A DNA stretch of 64,000 nucleotides from Neobacillus cucumis (GTDB lineage Bacteria > Bacillota > Bacilli > Bacillales_B > DSM-18226): positions 124,001 through 188,000 of the forward strand of contig NZ_JAMBOH010000010.1 of the NCBI RefSeq assembly GCF_023715505.1, written 5' to 3'. The notes below the pieces were generated by a model that saw only the letters and a list, made by a program, of their open reading frames with translations, had not been told where the DNA came from and did not search any database. Position numbers and translations under genes: made by a program. Positions 35,683-44,940 of the stretch are shown piece after piece. Position 1 is the stretch's first letter. Each line of letters starts with the position of its first letter.

Positions 35683-35851
35683 AAAAATTTTCGCTTGTGG
35701 ATAACTGTTAATAAAACGACTGTCTACGTGTGCTCCAGCGCCTAGCCCCTCGATGGTCTACAGCCACTCAGGGAATGAAGGCAAAGAAACTCTTCTTTCC
35801 CTGAGCTTTTTATGCTTGTCAGGGCTGTTCAAGGCGCTTGCGCTTTTGTTC
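35683..35851 (-). repeat. Dispersed structured repeat, inverted orientation, next to a sigma-54 promoter
   Basis: This element shares the ends (GCTCCAGCGCCTAGCCCC... and ...AGGCGCTTGCGCTTTTGTT) of the mglB-mglA units in reverse complement. It also shares a 45-bp flank (TTTTCGCTTGTGGAT.ACTGTTA...GACTGTC) with the copy at 39802. Its right end touches the -24/-12 promoter at 35852. Confidence 0.75.
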
Positions 35852-35869
35852 TTGGCATGGTTCTTGCAT
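35852..35869 (+). promoter_or_regulatory. Sigma-54 (-24/-12) promoter of atoDA
   Basis: TTGGCATGGTTCTTGCAT has GG and GC 10 bp apart and matches the consensus except T for C at the last position of TGGCAC. It lies 57 bp before atoD. The activator is likely the protein at 40055. Confidence 0.8.
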
Positions 35870-35925
35870 ATTAATCTAGCAAAAAGATAATTACTTCGCT
35901 TTTAATTTCAGGAGGTGCTTTTGAA

Positions 35926-36585
35926 GTGAATAAGATTATTTCATTGGAAGAAGTTTCATCCATTTTTAGAAATGGTATGAAGATTATGACTGGGGGTTTT
36001 ATGGGGGTCGGTACACCTCAGGAGCTTGTTTCAGCCTTGCTTGAAGCAAATGTACAGGATATAACCTTGATTGCAAATGACACCGCCTTCGTGGATGCGG
36101 GTATAGGGCCTTTAATTGTAAATAAACGCGTGAAAAAGGTGATCGCTTCACATATTGGGACAAATCCAGAAACCGGCAGGCAAATGATATCTGGTGAAAT
36201 GGAAGTAGAACTAGTACCACAAGGGACTTTGGCTGAACGTGTACGTGCCGGGGGCTCAGGATTAGGCGGAGTGTTAACTCCTACTGGGGTGGGAACGGTT
36301 GTCGAAGAGGGAAAAGAAAAAATTACAGTCGATGGTCGTGAATATTTGCTTGAAAAACCACTTCGTGCTGAGGTTGCTTTGTTAAAGGCTTATAAAGCTG
36401 ATAAAGCTGGGAATTTGATTTATCATCGTTCTGCCAGAAACTTTAACCCCTTGATGGCATTGGCTGCAGACACTGTAATTGTGCAAGTCGAGCAGCTTGT
36501 TGAGGTGGGAGAAATTGATCCAGATGAGGTCATGACACCTGGAATTCTCGTCGATAAAATTTATGTTCAAGGAGGCTGTCAGTAA
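35926..36585 (+). CDS. atoD: Acetoacetate/short-chain acyl CoA-transferase, alpha subunit
   Basis: A 219-aa alpha subunit of a class I CoA-transferase that activates acetoacetate or butyrate with CoA from acetyl-CoA or succinyl-CoA. It resembles E. coli AtoD more than B. subtilis Sco[54 protein letters not shown] and [17 protein letters not shown] 35926 follows AGGAGGTG. It overlaps the beta subunit by 1 bp. The sigma-54 promoter and the activator at 40055 recall the AtoC-controlled ato operon of E. coli. Confidence 0.92.
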   Translation: MNKIISLEEVSSIFRNGMKIMTGGFMGVGTPQELVSALLEANVQDITLIANDTAFVDAGIGPLIVNKRVKKVIASHIGTNPETGRQMISGEMEVELVPQGTLAERVRAGGSGLGGVLTPTGVGTVVEEGKEKITVDGREYLLEKPLRAEVALLKAYKADKAGNLIYHRSARNFNPLMALAADTVIVQVEQLVEVGEIDPDEVMTPGILVDKIYVQGGCQ

Positions 36586-37235
36586 TGACTACTACACTTG
36601 TAAATGCAAAGCAAATTATTTCGGCGCGTGTGGCAAAAGAAATGAAAGATGGAGATGTTGTAAACCTTGGCATTGGGCTGCCAACCATGGTGCCCAACTA
36701 CCTGCCTGAGGGCGTAAACGTAATCCTGCAATCGGAAAATGGATATGTCGGTCTTGGTCCTTTAGAAGGCGAAATTGATCCGGATTTGGTTAATGCCGGC
36801 GGACAGCCTGCAGGTATTATTCGCGGCGGTGCTTTCTTTGACAGTCTGTTTTCCTTTGAACTAATCCGCGGCGGGCATGTCGATGTTACTGTTCTTGGAG
36901 GGCTGGAAGCAGATGCGAAGGGAAATCTCGCCAACTGGATGGTTCCTGGAAAAATGGTTCCTGGCATGGGAGGGGCAATGGATCTTGTGACAGGTGCAAA
37001 AAAGGTGATTGTTGCGATGGAACATACGGCAAAGAATGGTTCGTCTAAAATCCTCGAGCAGTGCCGTTTGCCTTTGACCGGTAAGGGTGTAGTTGACTTA
37101 ATTGTAACGGAATTAGCTGTTTTCCGTGTAACAGAGAATGGTTTGGTCCTAGAGGAACTTCAAGAGGGTGTTGATTTAGAAACTGTAAAGAAAAAGACAG
37201 AAGCTTCTTTTGCTGTAAGTCCGGCAATAAGGTGA
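36585..37235 (+). CDS. atoA: Acetoacetate/short-chain acyl CoA-transferase, beta subunit
   Basis: A 216-aa beta subunit with the catalytic glutamate motif SENGYVGLGPLEGE, followed by GGAFFDSLFSFELIRGGHVDV and the C-terminal PLTGKGVVDLIVTELAVF. The start codon overlaps the stop of atoD (TAATG), so the two are co-translated. The product acts with AtoD in the cytoplasm to make acetoacetyl-CoA for thiolysis. Confidence 0.93.
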   Translation: MTTTLVNAKQIISARVAKEMKDGDVVNLGIGLPTMVPNYLPEGVNVILQSENGYVGLGPLEGEIDPDLVNAGGQPAGIIRGGAFFDSLFSFELIRGGHVDVTVLGGLEADAKGNLANWMVPGKMVPGMGGAMDLVTGAKKVIVAMEHTAKNGSSKILEQCRLPLTGKGVVDLIVTELAVFRVTENGLVLEELQEGVDLETVKKKTEASFAVSPAIR

Positions 37236-37281
37236 ATAAGTTTTGGCGGAAAATCCCTAAAAGGATGATAATAACGGTAAT

Positions 37282-37347
37282 TCCGAAAAAACGGAAAATT
37301 CCGTCTTTCAGGAAACAATTACAGTGTTTTTTCCGGAATAACGGAAT
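37282..37347. promoter_or_regulatory. Two TTCCG-N6-CGGAA activator sites
   Basis: Identical-type palindromes at 37282-37297 and 37332-37347, exactly 50 bp apart, about 40-105 bp upstream of the sigma-54 promoter at 37387. A third overlapping arrangement (CGGAA-AA-TTCCG) lies at 37293-37304. They are probable enhancer sites for the activator at 40055. Confidence 0.6.
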
Positions 37348-37386
37348 CGTTTCAGCTAGGGTTGCGTTTATTTTAATAAAATGACC

Positions 37387-37404
37387 TTGGCATAATTCTT
37401 GCAA
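37387..37404 (+). promoter_or_regulatory. Sigma-54 (-24/-12) promoter of the permease gene
   Basis: TTGGCATAATTCTTGCAA has the GG-N10-GC spacing and matches the consensus but for one T in TGGCAC. It lies about 85 bp before the GntP-type permease gene. Confidence 0.85.
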
Positions 37405-37490
37405 CTAAAAAGAAGTAAGCTTATTAATGGAAACGCTTACCCACTGAAGGTAAACGAGGAAGCTTATAAAAACAATTAAGGGGGATTTAC

Positions 37491-38924
37491 ATGGAATTAT
37501 TTGTTATTTTACTGGCACTCGGGCTGCTGATGTTTGTAGCCTATCGTGGATTTTCAGTCATTTTATTCGCACCATTATGTGCACTCCTTGCCGTATTACT
37601 TATTGATCCAAGCCATGTATTACCATTCTTTTCTGGAGTATTTATGGAAAAAATGGTTGGATTCATTAAAAACTATTTTGCTGTCTTTTTATTAGGGGCG
37701 ATTTTTGGAAAACTGGTTGAAATGTCAGGGATCGCAGAATCCATCGCTAAAACGATTGTTCGTTTACTTGGAGCAAAACGTGCGATGCTGACGATTGTTT
37801 TATTAGGAGCGATTTTAACCTATAGCGGCGTAAGTTTATTCGTAGCTGTTTTTGCTATTTATCCATTTGCAGCACAAATGTTTAGACAAGCAAATATTCC
37901 TAAAAGGCTTATTCCAGGTACGATTGCTCTTGGTGCCTTTACATTCACAATGGACGCTCTGCCAGGAACACCGCAAATTCAAAATGTAATCCCAATTAAC
38001 TTCTTTAAAACAGATATTTATGCGGCACCAACACTTGGAATCATCGGAGCTATTTTTGTTCTTGTTCTGGGGCTCTTGTATCTTGAAACAAGAAGAAGAA
38101 AAGCAGAAAAAGCTGGTGAGGGCTATTACGGCTTTGGTACGGAAAACGCTGCTGCCGCTGAAAAACTGGAAGAAAAGGAAGCATCGGCTCCAGATTTGAC
38201 CTCACAACAATCCGTTCTAAAACAAATTTTAGCTTTTGTTCCACTCATTCTTGTGGGAGTGACAAATAAATTATTTATAACATACATTCCAAAATGGTAT
38301 CCAAACGGATTTGATTTTTCAGCGATCGGCTTGAAGGTTTACACGGTCGACGTTACAGCGATGGCCGCGATTTGGGCGATTATTATGGCATTAGTAGTCG
38401 GTATTATCTCATCTCTTCTCTATGATTGGAAAAGGGTTACGAAAAACTTTAAGGAAGGGCTGAATACCGCAATTGGCGGGTCCTTGCTGGCAACGATGAA
38501 TACAGGTGCCGAATATGGATTTGGCGGCATCATCGCCGCACTTCCTGGCTTTGCAAAAATTAGTGACGGGATTTCTGGTACATTCACGAATCCACTTGTA
38601 AACGGGGCGGTCACAACAAGTACACTCGCTGGTATGACTGGCTCAGCCTCAGGGGGAATGGGAATTGCGTTAGGTGCAATGGCCGAGAAGTATAACCAAG
38701 CAATCGCCGCAGCCAATATTCCGCCAGAAGTAATGCACCGCGTGGTCGCCATGGCATCAGGCGGAATGGATACACTTCCGCACAACGGAGCCGTTATTAC
38801 CCTGCTTGCCGTAACAGGATTAACACACAAACAATCCTATAAAGATATTTTTGCTATAACGATGATTAAAACAGTAGCTGTATTCTTTGTTATCGCACTT
38901 TATACTGTCTTTGGAATCATATAA
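37491..38924 (+). CDS. GntP-family permease, probable 3-hydroxybutyrate/short-chain acid importer
   Basis: A 477-aa membrane protein with 12 or so hydrophobic segments and GntP-family patterns (FIKNYFAVFLLGAIFGKLVE, FTMDALPGTPQIQN, a late ASGGMDTLPHNGAVITLL). The gene order with a CoA-transferase and 3-hydroxybutyrate dehydrogenase resembles B. subtilis yxjC-scoA-scoB-yxjF. It most likely imports 3-hydroxybutyrate, acetoacetate or a related acid by proton symport (inference from context). It has its own sigma-54 promoter and upstream activator sites. Confidence 0.85.
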   Translation: MELFVILLALGLLMFVAYRGFSVILFAPLCALLAVLLIDPSHVLPFFSGVFMEKMVGFIKNYFAVFLLGAIFGKLVEMSGIAESIAKTIVRLLGAKRAMLTIVLLGAILTYSGVSLFVAVFAIYPFAAQMFRQANIPKRLIPGTIALGAFTFTMDALPGTPQIQNVIPINFFKTDIYAAPTLGIIGAIFVLVLGLLYLETRRRKAEKAGEGYYGFGTENAAAAEKLEEKEASAPDLTSQQSVLKQILAFVPLILVGVTNKLFITYIPKWYPNGFDFSAIGLKVYTVDVTAMAAIWAIIMALVVGIISSLLYDWKRVTKNFKEGLNTAIGGSLLATMNTGAEYGFGGIIAALPGFAKISDGISGTFTNPLVNGAVTTSTLAGMTGSASGGMGIALGAMAEKYNQAIAAANIPPEVMHRVVAMASGGMDTLPHNGAVITLLAVTGLTHKQSYKDIFAITMIKTVAVFFVIALYTVFGII

Positions 38925-38960
38925 GAAAAAGAGATTACTGCAATTAGGAGGCACATATAA

Positions 38961-39746
38961 ATGAGCATGTTACTCGAAGGAAAGACAGCATTCATTACCG
39001 GGTCAGCGAGTGGAATTGGGTTAGAAATAGCAAAAACTTTCGCTCAAGAGGGAGCTAAGGTAGTCATTTCCGATTTAAATGCTGAAAAGAGTGAACAGGT
39101 GGCGGAAGAATTAAGGGACCAGGGTTTTGAAGCCTTAGCCGCACCGTGTGATGTAACAAACGAGGAAGCCTTTAAAAATAGTATTCACCAAGCCTATAAA
39201 ACTTTTGGCCGGCTTGATATTTTAGTCAACAATGCCGGGATGCAATATGTTTCACCGATTGAAGAGTTTCCAACGGAGAAGTTTGAACTCTTAGTAAAAA
39301 TAATGTTAACGGCCCCCTTCATTGGCATTAAAAATGTTTTCCCGATTATGAAGGATCAGGGCTTTGGCCGGGTGATTAATATGGCGTCGATCAATGGGGT
39401 GATTGGTTTTGCTGGAAAGGCTGCCTATAATAGTGCAAAGCATGGTGTCATCGGATTAACTAAAGTTGCGGCATTAGAAGGGGCGACTAGTGGGATTACG
39501 GTTAATGCGCTCTGCCCGGGATATGTCGATACACCGCTCGTAAGAAATCAGTTAGCTGACCTCGCTACAACAAGAAATGTCAGTTTAGACAGTGTAATTG
39601 ATGAAGTTCTTTTACCGCTTGTTCCACAAAAAAGACTATTATCTGTTTCGGAAATTGCCGATTATGCAGTGTTTTTAGCAAGTGATAAAGGAAGAGGAAT
39701 TACCGGCCAAGCCGTTATTTTGGATGGAGGGTACACAGCGCAATAA
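38961..39746 (+). CDS. 3-hydroxybutyrate dehydrogenase (SDR family)
   Basis: A 261-aa short-chain dehydrogenase: TGSASGIGLEIAKTF cofactor motif (11-25), NNAGMQYVSP, catalytic serine in NMASINGVIG and the YNSAKHG tyrosine/lysine pair. The C-terminal part (CPGYVDTPLVRNQLADLA, GQAVILDGGYTAQ) is typical of D-3-hydroxybutyrate dehydrogenases. It oxidises 3-hydroxybutyrate to acetoacetate with NAD+, feeding AtoDA. It starts 36 bp after the permease behind AGGAGGC. Confidence 0.9.
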   Translation: MSMLLEGKTAFITGSASGIGLEIAKTFAQEGAKVVISDLNAEKSEQVAEELRDQGFEALAAPCDVTNEEAFKNSIHQAYKTFGRLDILVNNAGMQYVSPIEEFPTEKFELLVKIMLTAPFIGIKNVFPIMKDQGFGRVINMASINGVIGFAGKAAYNSAKHGVIGLTKVAALEGATSGITVNALCPGYVDTPLVRNQLADLATTRNVSLDSVIDEVLLPLVPQKRLLSVSEIADYAVFLASDKGRGITGQAVILDGGYTAQ

Positions 39747-39754
39747 TTCTTTAG

Positions 39755-39785
39755 AATCCTATTCGTTATTGGATAGGATTTTCTT
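39755..39785 (+). terminator. Probable terminator after the 3-hydroxybutyrate dehydrogenase gene
   Basis: AATCCTAT and ATAGGATT form an 8-bp stem with a 10-nt loop, followed by a short TTCTTG tract. Modest strength. Confidence 0.5.
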
Positions 39786-39801
39786 GTCGTTTTGGGAATT
39801 A

Positions 39802-39975
39802 TAAAATTTTCGCTTGTGGATCACTGTTATAAAAGGACTGTCGACGTCCAGCTCCAACGCCTAGCCCCTCGAGAGCATAAGCCAATCCGTCCAAAAGGTT
39901 AAAAAGCAACCTTTCAGCCGGCTCGTCTTATGCTTGTCGGGGCTGACCAAGGCGCATGCGCTTTTGTTCTTGTGA
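39802..39975 (-). repeat. Dispersed structured repeat, inverted orientation, before the regulator gene
   Basis: The third location of the same repeat family. Read in reverse complement, it parallels the first mglB-mglA unit nearly base for base over the core (CATAAGACGAGCCGGC, GACGGATTGGCTTATG, CCCCTAGGCG). It fills most of the 308-bp gap before the regulator gene at 40055. A TATAAT at 40017-40022 may be the regulator's -10 box. Confidence 0.75.
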
Positions 39976-40054
39976 TGAAAAATCTTCTAATCTATTTATT
40001 ACCAATCATCCTTTGTTATAATAAATATATCCAATACAGCAAGGGTGTGAATCT

Positions 40055-41476
40055 ATGACTAGAGGAATGGAAGCGATTCCACACGACTGGCATGAACAGA
40101 TTATCAATCTATTAGCGGAAAGAATCGTCGTGACCGACCGTGAAGGAACGATTATCTATATTAATGAAGCCTATTGTGAGTTTTTAGGAACAACTATTGA
40201 AGAAGCGATCAACCGCCCTGTTCAGGATGTGATTGAAAATTCAAGAATGCATATTGTCGCTAAAACAGGTAAAAAAGAGCTGGCCGCCCTGCATCCCATT
40301 AATGGAAGTGAAATGATCGCAAACCGGTACCCTCTTTTCGTCGATGGGAAACTTGTAGGGGCCCTTGGGACTGTTATGTTCCGCAGTCCAGAAGAATGGC
40401 GGATGTATAAAACTAAGATTCAGCATTTAGTGGAGGAATTAAAATATTATAAAACTAAAGTAGAAAAAGAATTAAAGAGTAAATACTTTTTTCAGGATTT
40501 AATTGGCAGCAGTGAGCCCTTCCTCGCGGCAAAAAATTTGGCGGAGCGAATTTCAGCCAGCAACTCCTCTGTCCTTTTAATAGGGGAATCCGGTACAGGA
40601 AAGGAATTGTTTGCCCATGCCATTCACAACCACAGCCTGCGTTCCTCCTTGCCGTTTGTGGCAATTAACTGTGCTTCCATACCTGAACATCTCCTAGAAT
40701 CAGAACTATTTGGCTATGATGATGGTGCTTTTACAGGAGCGAAAAAGGGAGGGAAAAAAGGGCAGTTTGAAATGGCACATAATGGTACACTTTTTCTAGA
40801 TGAAATCGGCGATATGCCACTTTCGATGCAAAGTAAGCTGCTTAGAGTTCTGCAGGAAAAAGAAGTCCAGCGGGTTGGCGGGCAAAAATCCATTCCTGTC
40901 GATGTTCGTATCATTGCCGCTACACATCGCGATCTAGAAAAAATGGTGGACGATGGTGAGTTTCGCCGGGATTTATATTATCGCTTAAATGTAATAAAAA
41001 TTGAAATCCCCCCTTTGAATAATAGGAAAGCTGATATAAAGTTAATATCGATGAGTCTGTTAAAAAAGCTGGAACGGAAGTTTTTTCGAACAGGAATTGA
41101 AATTTCAAAAGAAGTGGAACAAAGATTAATGGAGCATTCTTGGCCTGGAAACATTCGTGAACTCGAAAATGTGCTGGAGCGGGCCATAAATGTCCTTGAT
41201 GGACAAACCATAGAAGTATTCCATCTTCCATTATATTTACGCGAACTAGAATTGCAGAGTTCTAGCCAAGTTGATAGTCCCGTTACCAACATAAAACCTG
41301 TTGAAAAATTGTCTTCGTCAATTATCCCGTTAAAGGAAAGACTGGCTCAAGTGGAAAAAGAAGCAATTTTAAATGCGCTGACTGAGACAAATGGAAATAA
41401 ACAGGAAGCAGCAAGATTGTTGAAAATAGGCAAAACGAGATTTTACGAGAAATGTAAGTTATATGATATAAAATAG
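40055..41476 (+). CDS. Sigma-54-dependent activator (PAS, AAA+, Fis-type HTH) of the hydroxybutyrate genes
   Basis: A 473-aa enhancer-binding protein: PAS domain (about 12-120, [19 protein letters not shown]), a coiled segment, and an AAA+ core with [21 protein letters not shown] and [17 protein letters not shown]-terminal Fis-type helix ([22 protein letters not shown]) completes it. The gene lies directly after the atoDA-permease-dehydrogenase set, whose two sigma-54 promoters are its probable targets; TTCCG-N6-CGGAA is the candidate site. ATG 40055 follows AAGGG. The PAS domain may sense a ketone-body-like acid. Confidence 0.92.
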   Translation: MTRGMEAIPHDWHEQIINLLAERIVVTDREGTIIYINEAYCEFLGTTIEEAINRPVQDVIENSRMHIVAKTGKKELAALHPINGSEMIANRYPLFVDGKLVGALGTVMFRSPEEWRMYKTKIQHLVEELKYYKTKVEKELKSKYFFQDLIGSSEPFLAAKNLAERISASNSSVLLIGESGTGKELFAHAIHNHSLRSSLPFVAINCASIPEHLLESELFGYDDGAFTGAKKGGKKGQFEMAHNGTLFLDEIGDMPLSMQSKLLRVLQEKEVQRVGGQKSIPVDVRIIAATHRDLEKMVDDGEFRRDLYYRLNVIKIEIPPLNNRKADIKLISMSLLKKLERKFFRTGIEISKEVEQRLMEHSWPGNIRELENVLERAINVLDGQTIEVFHLPLYLRELELQSSSQVDSPVTNIKPVEKLSSSIIPLKERLAQVEKEAILNALTETNGNKQEAARLLKIGKTRFYEKCKLYDIK

Positions 41477-41606
41477 ATTCTCTATCTTATACAAAAATTA
41501 GGATGATCGTCCTGCAATAAATTGCATCTTGCATATAGAAACAGTACTAACTCTGTTTAAGATAAGAGAGATAGTGTAAATTTGACAAAGTTTGGGTGGG
41601 AGTACG

Positions 41607-43232
41607 TTGGTTCTTTTAGACTACATTATTAATCTCTCCATTTTTTCTCTATTGGTCAGTACCCCGTTAGTCATTGGTTCATTTATTAATCATAAGCCCA
41701 TAAGAAATTGGCGTTATTGGGTTGGGGTTTATGCCGGAATCGTATCTGTTGTCTTAATCAAGCTATCCTTTCAGCAGCAAGGCTATTCTTATGATATTCG
41801 CTATGCACCAGTCATTTTGACATTTGTCTACTTCGGCCCGTTGCCAGGAATCATTACAGGTATTTTTGCATTAGTGACGAGATTACTTGAAAGTGGTCAA
41901 TGGACCACAGCCATTGTCGGCTGGACGGCTATTATTATTACTTTATCTATTTTTCACGTTGTAACAAAACGACTTTCCTATGTGAAAAGAAGCGTTTTAT
42001 TTTACGCTGCATATGTCGCAGTTTATATCATCATTGTACCGGTCATATTTCATGTATTTAGCGATAAACCCTTATTTCATATTCAGTATTTATTGTTTGT
42101 GATGCTGGGTGTAATTATTGGCGTATTACTGATAGAATCCCATGAGAAACTGGTCCGGTTAAACCGCGGTTTGTCAGACATGTACAGACTAGTGGAAGCA
42201 AGTGAAGCAAAATACCGATTAATTGCCGAAAACACGTCAGACCTTATTATGTTGATGAATAAAGAACACGCTATTAGTTATCTTTCCCCTTCTCATGAAC
42301 TTGTATTAGGCTATCCATGCTCTGAATTAGAGGAACATAGATGTTTCATGTTACTTCATCCTGATGATAAACCGATGTTCCTAGATGCAATTAAGGGAAT
42401 GTTTGAATATAGCGAACTCCAATCGGTGGAAATTCGATTAAAACATAAAGATGGACACTGGATAGAATTTGAGTCTAAGTGTATGCCTGTTAAGGGTGAA
42501 GAAGATACTGTTGAAAATATTGTCATTATCAGCCGGGATATATCAGAACGAAAAAAATCTGAGGAAGTTCTCTTACAGTCGGAAAAGCTATCGATTGTCG
42601 GGGAGCTGGCTGCAGGTGTTGCTCATGAGATCCGGAATCCATTGACAACAATCAAAGGTTTTGTTCAGTTATATAAAGCAGAAAATAGTTCGATTGTATA
42701 TAATGATTTGCTTTTAAGTGAATTAGAGCGGATTGAATCGATCACAAGTGAACTTCTCTCTCTTGGAAAACCGCAAGCCGTTCAGTTAGATCAAGTAAAT
42801 CTAGGGGACTTACTTGTAAATACAGTCGAGTTACTTTCTCCGCAGGCACATATGAACAATATTAAGTTTGACTTAAAGCTTGAGGGGGGCCCTTTTATTA
42901 TTAAAGGGGAAAAGAATCAACTAAAACAGGTTTTCCTAAACGTAATAAAGAATGGGATTGAAGCAATGCCCATTGGCGGTGATATTCAAATTCAAATGGG
43001 CAAAGACGGAGCAAATAATTGCGTGATTTGGATTCAAGACCACGGACTGGGTATCCCTGAGGAGCTGCTTCCTCGTTTAGGCGAGCCGTTCTACAGCCTA
43101 AAAGAAAAAGGTACAGGTCTTGGTGTCATGATCTGCCGCAAGATACTGAAACAACACAATGGAAGTATTACTTACAAAAGCAAACTAAACGAAGGAACCA
43201 AAGTAGAAATTAAACTACCACTAGTAAGTTGA
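41607..43232 (+). CDS. Orphan sensor histidine kinase (5TM-LYT type membrane domain, PAS, HisKA)
   Basis: A 541-aa kinase. The N-terminal 190 residues hold five or six membrane segments with the 5TMR-LYT pattern (FGPLPGIITGIFALVTRLLESG). A PAS domain (about 200-320) follows, then a HisKA helix with phospho-histidine in GVAHEIRNPLTTIKGF and an HATPase domain (NVIKNGIEAMP, DHGLGIPEEL, GTGLGVMICRKI). This resembles sporulation-kinase-like proteins of Bacillus. TTG 41607 has GGGTGGG upstream and is preferred over TTG 41592. There is no response regulator next to it. Role unknown; phosphorelay input is a possibility. Confidence 0.85.
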   Translation: MVLLDYIINLSIFSLLVSTPLVIGSFINHKPIRNWRYWVGVYAGIVSVVLIKLSFQQQGYSYDIRYAPVILTFVYFGPLPGIITGIFALVTRLLESGQWTTAIVGWTAIIITLSIFHVVTKRLSYVKRSVLFYAAYVAVYIIIVPVIFHVFSDKPLFHIQYLLFVMLGVIIGVLLIESHEKLVRLNRGLSDMYRLVEASEAKYRLIAENTSDLIMLMNKEHAISYLSPSHELVLGYPCSELEEHRCFMLLHPDDKPMFLDAIKGMFEYSELQSVEIRLKHKDGHWIEFESKCMPVKGEEDTVENIVIISRDISERKKSEEVLLQSEKLSIVGELAAGVAHEIRNPLTTIKGFVQLYKAENSSIVYNDLLLSELERIESITSELLSLGKPQAVQLDQVNLGDLLVNTVELLSPQAHMNNIKFDLKLEGGPFIIKGEKNQLKQVFLNVIKNGIEAMPIGGDIQIQMGKDGANNCVIWIQDHGLGIPEELLPRLGEPFYSLKEKGTGLGVMICRKILKQHNGSITYKSKLNEGTKVEIKLPLVS

Positions 43233-43245
43233 TAATAGTTAAATG

Positions 43246-43301
43246 GGTGACAGGCACCACCCGTGGACAATGTCCACGGGCGGTGCCTGTCACCTTTTTT
43301 T
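43246..43301 (+). repeat. GTGACAGGCACC palindromic repeat acting as terminator
   Basis: GGTGACAGGCACC and its exact complement enclose a second stem (CCCGTGGACA / TGTCCACGGG), followed by a seven-T run. It works as a terminator for the kinase gene and belongs to a family with copies at 44878 and 49464. Confidence 0.9.
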
Positions 43302-43383
43302 ATGTTTGCAAGTTAAAAACTTTTGTTATATTTGAAGGCTTTGAGGGTGGTATATAATGACCAACTTGGCATATTTATTTACT

Positions 43384-43397
43384 ATCAAACGTTTGAT
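43384..43397. promoter_or_regulatory. Perfect AAACGTTT-centred palindrome upstream of tcyP
   Basis: ATCAAACGTTTGAT is a perfect 14-bp palindrome about 93 bp before the tcyP start. Similar sites with the same core occur at 50388 and three times at 58435-58556, suggesting one regulator of LacI or TetR type. Confidence 0.5.
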
Positions 43398-43489
43398 GAA
43401 TGGTAACAGCAGTTGGTTCAGATGAATATAATTCCGAGTTGACTGATAGGAAAATTGAATTTTCTATAAGGAAACAGGGGAGGAATACG

Positions 43490-44872
43490 ATGAATACCGT
43501 TCTGATCATTGTAAATATCGCTGTTTTACTATTGCTTATGTTTGGTTTATTTATGATGCAAAAAAGGCATGTGTCATTTTCTAAACGAGTCTTCACGGCT
43601 TTGGGTTTAGGTATTATTTTTGGTTATCTCATTCATTTGATTTATGGTAGTACACACGAAGTGACCACCACATCCATTGATTGGTTTAACATTGTGGGGA
43701 TCGGATATATAAAACTACTCCAAATGGTTGTGATGCCGCTTGTCTTTATTTCAATCGTTGGGGCGTTCACAAAGCTCAAATTGACTAAGAATATTGGGAA
43801 GATCAGTTTCCTTGTCATTGGTATCTTGCTTGGGACAACAGCTATCTCTGCAGCGATTGGGATTGGCTCGGCATTAGGCTTTGGTCTCGATGGCATCCAG
43901 CTTACTCAAGGAGATGCCGAAAAGGCACGAAATGATCAATTAGCAGAAAGGGCTGCAGGAATTGAAAATATGACCCTGCCCCAGCAAATCATTGAATTAG
44001 TCCCAAGTAATCCATTTCAGGATTTAACAGGTGCGAGAGCAACTTCCACGATTGCGGTTGTCATCTTTGCTGCTTTTATTGGGATTGCCTACCTTGGGGT
44101 TAAACGAAAGGACCCGGGACCTGCCGAGTTTTTTGCTAAAATCATTGACACTCTCTACTCGATTATCATGAGGGTTGTCACCATCATCCTGCGCCTGACA
44201 CCTTATGGGATTCTTGCGATTATCACAAAAGTGACAGCAACAAGTGATTATGAGGCAATAGTAAAACTAGGAAAGTTTGTGGTAGCCTCCTATGTGGCAT
44301 TGATCATCATGTTCCTTGTGCATCTGCTCTTCTTGTCGTTGGCAAAATTGAATCCGTTCAGATATGTGACGAAAGGACTTCCAACCTTAACCTTTGCGTT
44401 CACTTCACGTACAAGTGCAGGAACATTGCCAATGACCATTAAAACCCAAACTAAGGATCTAGGGGTTTCAGAGGGAATCGCCAATTTTGCTGGGTCATTT
44501 GGTTTAACAATCGGCCAGAATGGCTGTGCAGGAATTTATCCAGCGATGTTAGCGGTGATGGTGGCTCCAAGTGCCGGGATTGACCCGACAAGCCTATCCT
44601 TTATTGTGACACTTATTCTGGTTGTAGCTATTAGCTCATTTGGCGTTGCCGGAGTTGGCGGAGGGGCCACGTTTGCCGCCCTAATTGTCTTATCGGTCAA
44701 GAACCTTCCAATTGCAATCGTCGGCCTGCTCATTTCAGTTGAGCCCCTGATTGACATGGGACGGACAGCGTTAAACGTTAGTGGGGCGATGACAGCAGGA
44801 GTCCTCACAAGCAAAGCAACAGGAGAATTCGACGAGGAGACCTATGCACAACCCAATATCGCAGAAGCCTAA
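43490..44872 (+). CDS. tcyP: L-cystine sodium/proton symporter TcyP
   Basis: A 460-aa dicarboxylate/amino acid:cation symporter (DAACS family) matching B. subtilis TcyP in length and pattern: an N-terminal helix, FNIVGIGYIKLLQMVVMPLVF, LTFAFTSRTSAGTLP, NGCAGIYPAMLAVM and the C-terminal SVEPLIDMGRTALNVSGAM. It imports cystine across the membrane. ATG 43490 has GGGGAGG at good spacing; in-frame codons upstream to 43400 lack one. A GTGACAGGCACC-type terminator follows. Confidence 0.9.
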   Translation: MNTVLIIVNIAVLLLLMFGLFMMQKRHVSFSKRVFTALGLGIIFGYLIHLIYGSTHEVTTTSIDWFNIVGIGYIKLLQMVVMPLVFISIVGAFTKLKLTKNIGKISFLVIGILLGTTAISAAIGIGSALGFGLDGIQLTQGDAEKARNDQLAERAAGIENMTLPQQIIELVPSNPFQDLTGARATSTIAVVIFAAFIGIAYLGVKRKDPGPAEFFAKIIDTLYSIIMRVVTIILRLTPYGILAIITKVTATSDYEAIVKLGKFVVASYVALIIMFLVHLLFLSLAKLNPFRYVTKGLPTLTFAFTSRTSAGTLPMTIKTQTKDLGVSEGIANFAGSFGLTIGQNGCAGIYPAMLAVMVAPSAGIDPTSLSFIVTLILVVAISSFGVAGVGGGATFAALIVLSVKNLPIAIVGLLISVEPLIDMGRTALNVSGAMTAGVLTSKATGEFDEETYAQPNIAEA

Positions 44873-44877
44873 AAATA

Positions 44878-44925
44878 GTGACAGGCACCGCGCGTTGTCC
44901 CTTCGCGGTGCCTGTCACCTTTTTT
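44878..44925 (+). repeat. GTGACAGGCACC palindromic repeat acting as terminator
   Basis: GTGACAGGCACCGCG pairs with CGCGGTGCCTGTCAC, then six T. The sequence just beyond (AATGTTTGCA) resembles that beyond the copy at 43246 (TATGTTTGCA), so the repeated unit is longer than the hairpin. Confidence 0.9.
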
Positions 44926-44940
44926 AATGTTTGCACTTAT

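Noticed and set aside
43371..43388. TTGGCATATTTATTTACT before tcyP as a sigma-54 promoter
   Set aside because: It has the -24 GG but lacks GC at -12.
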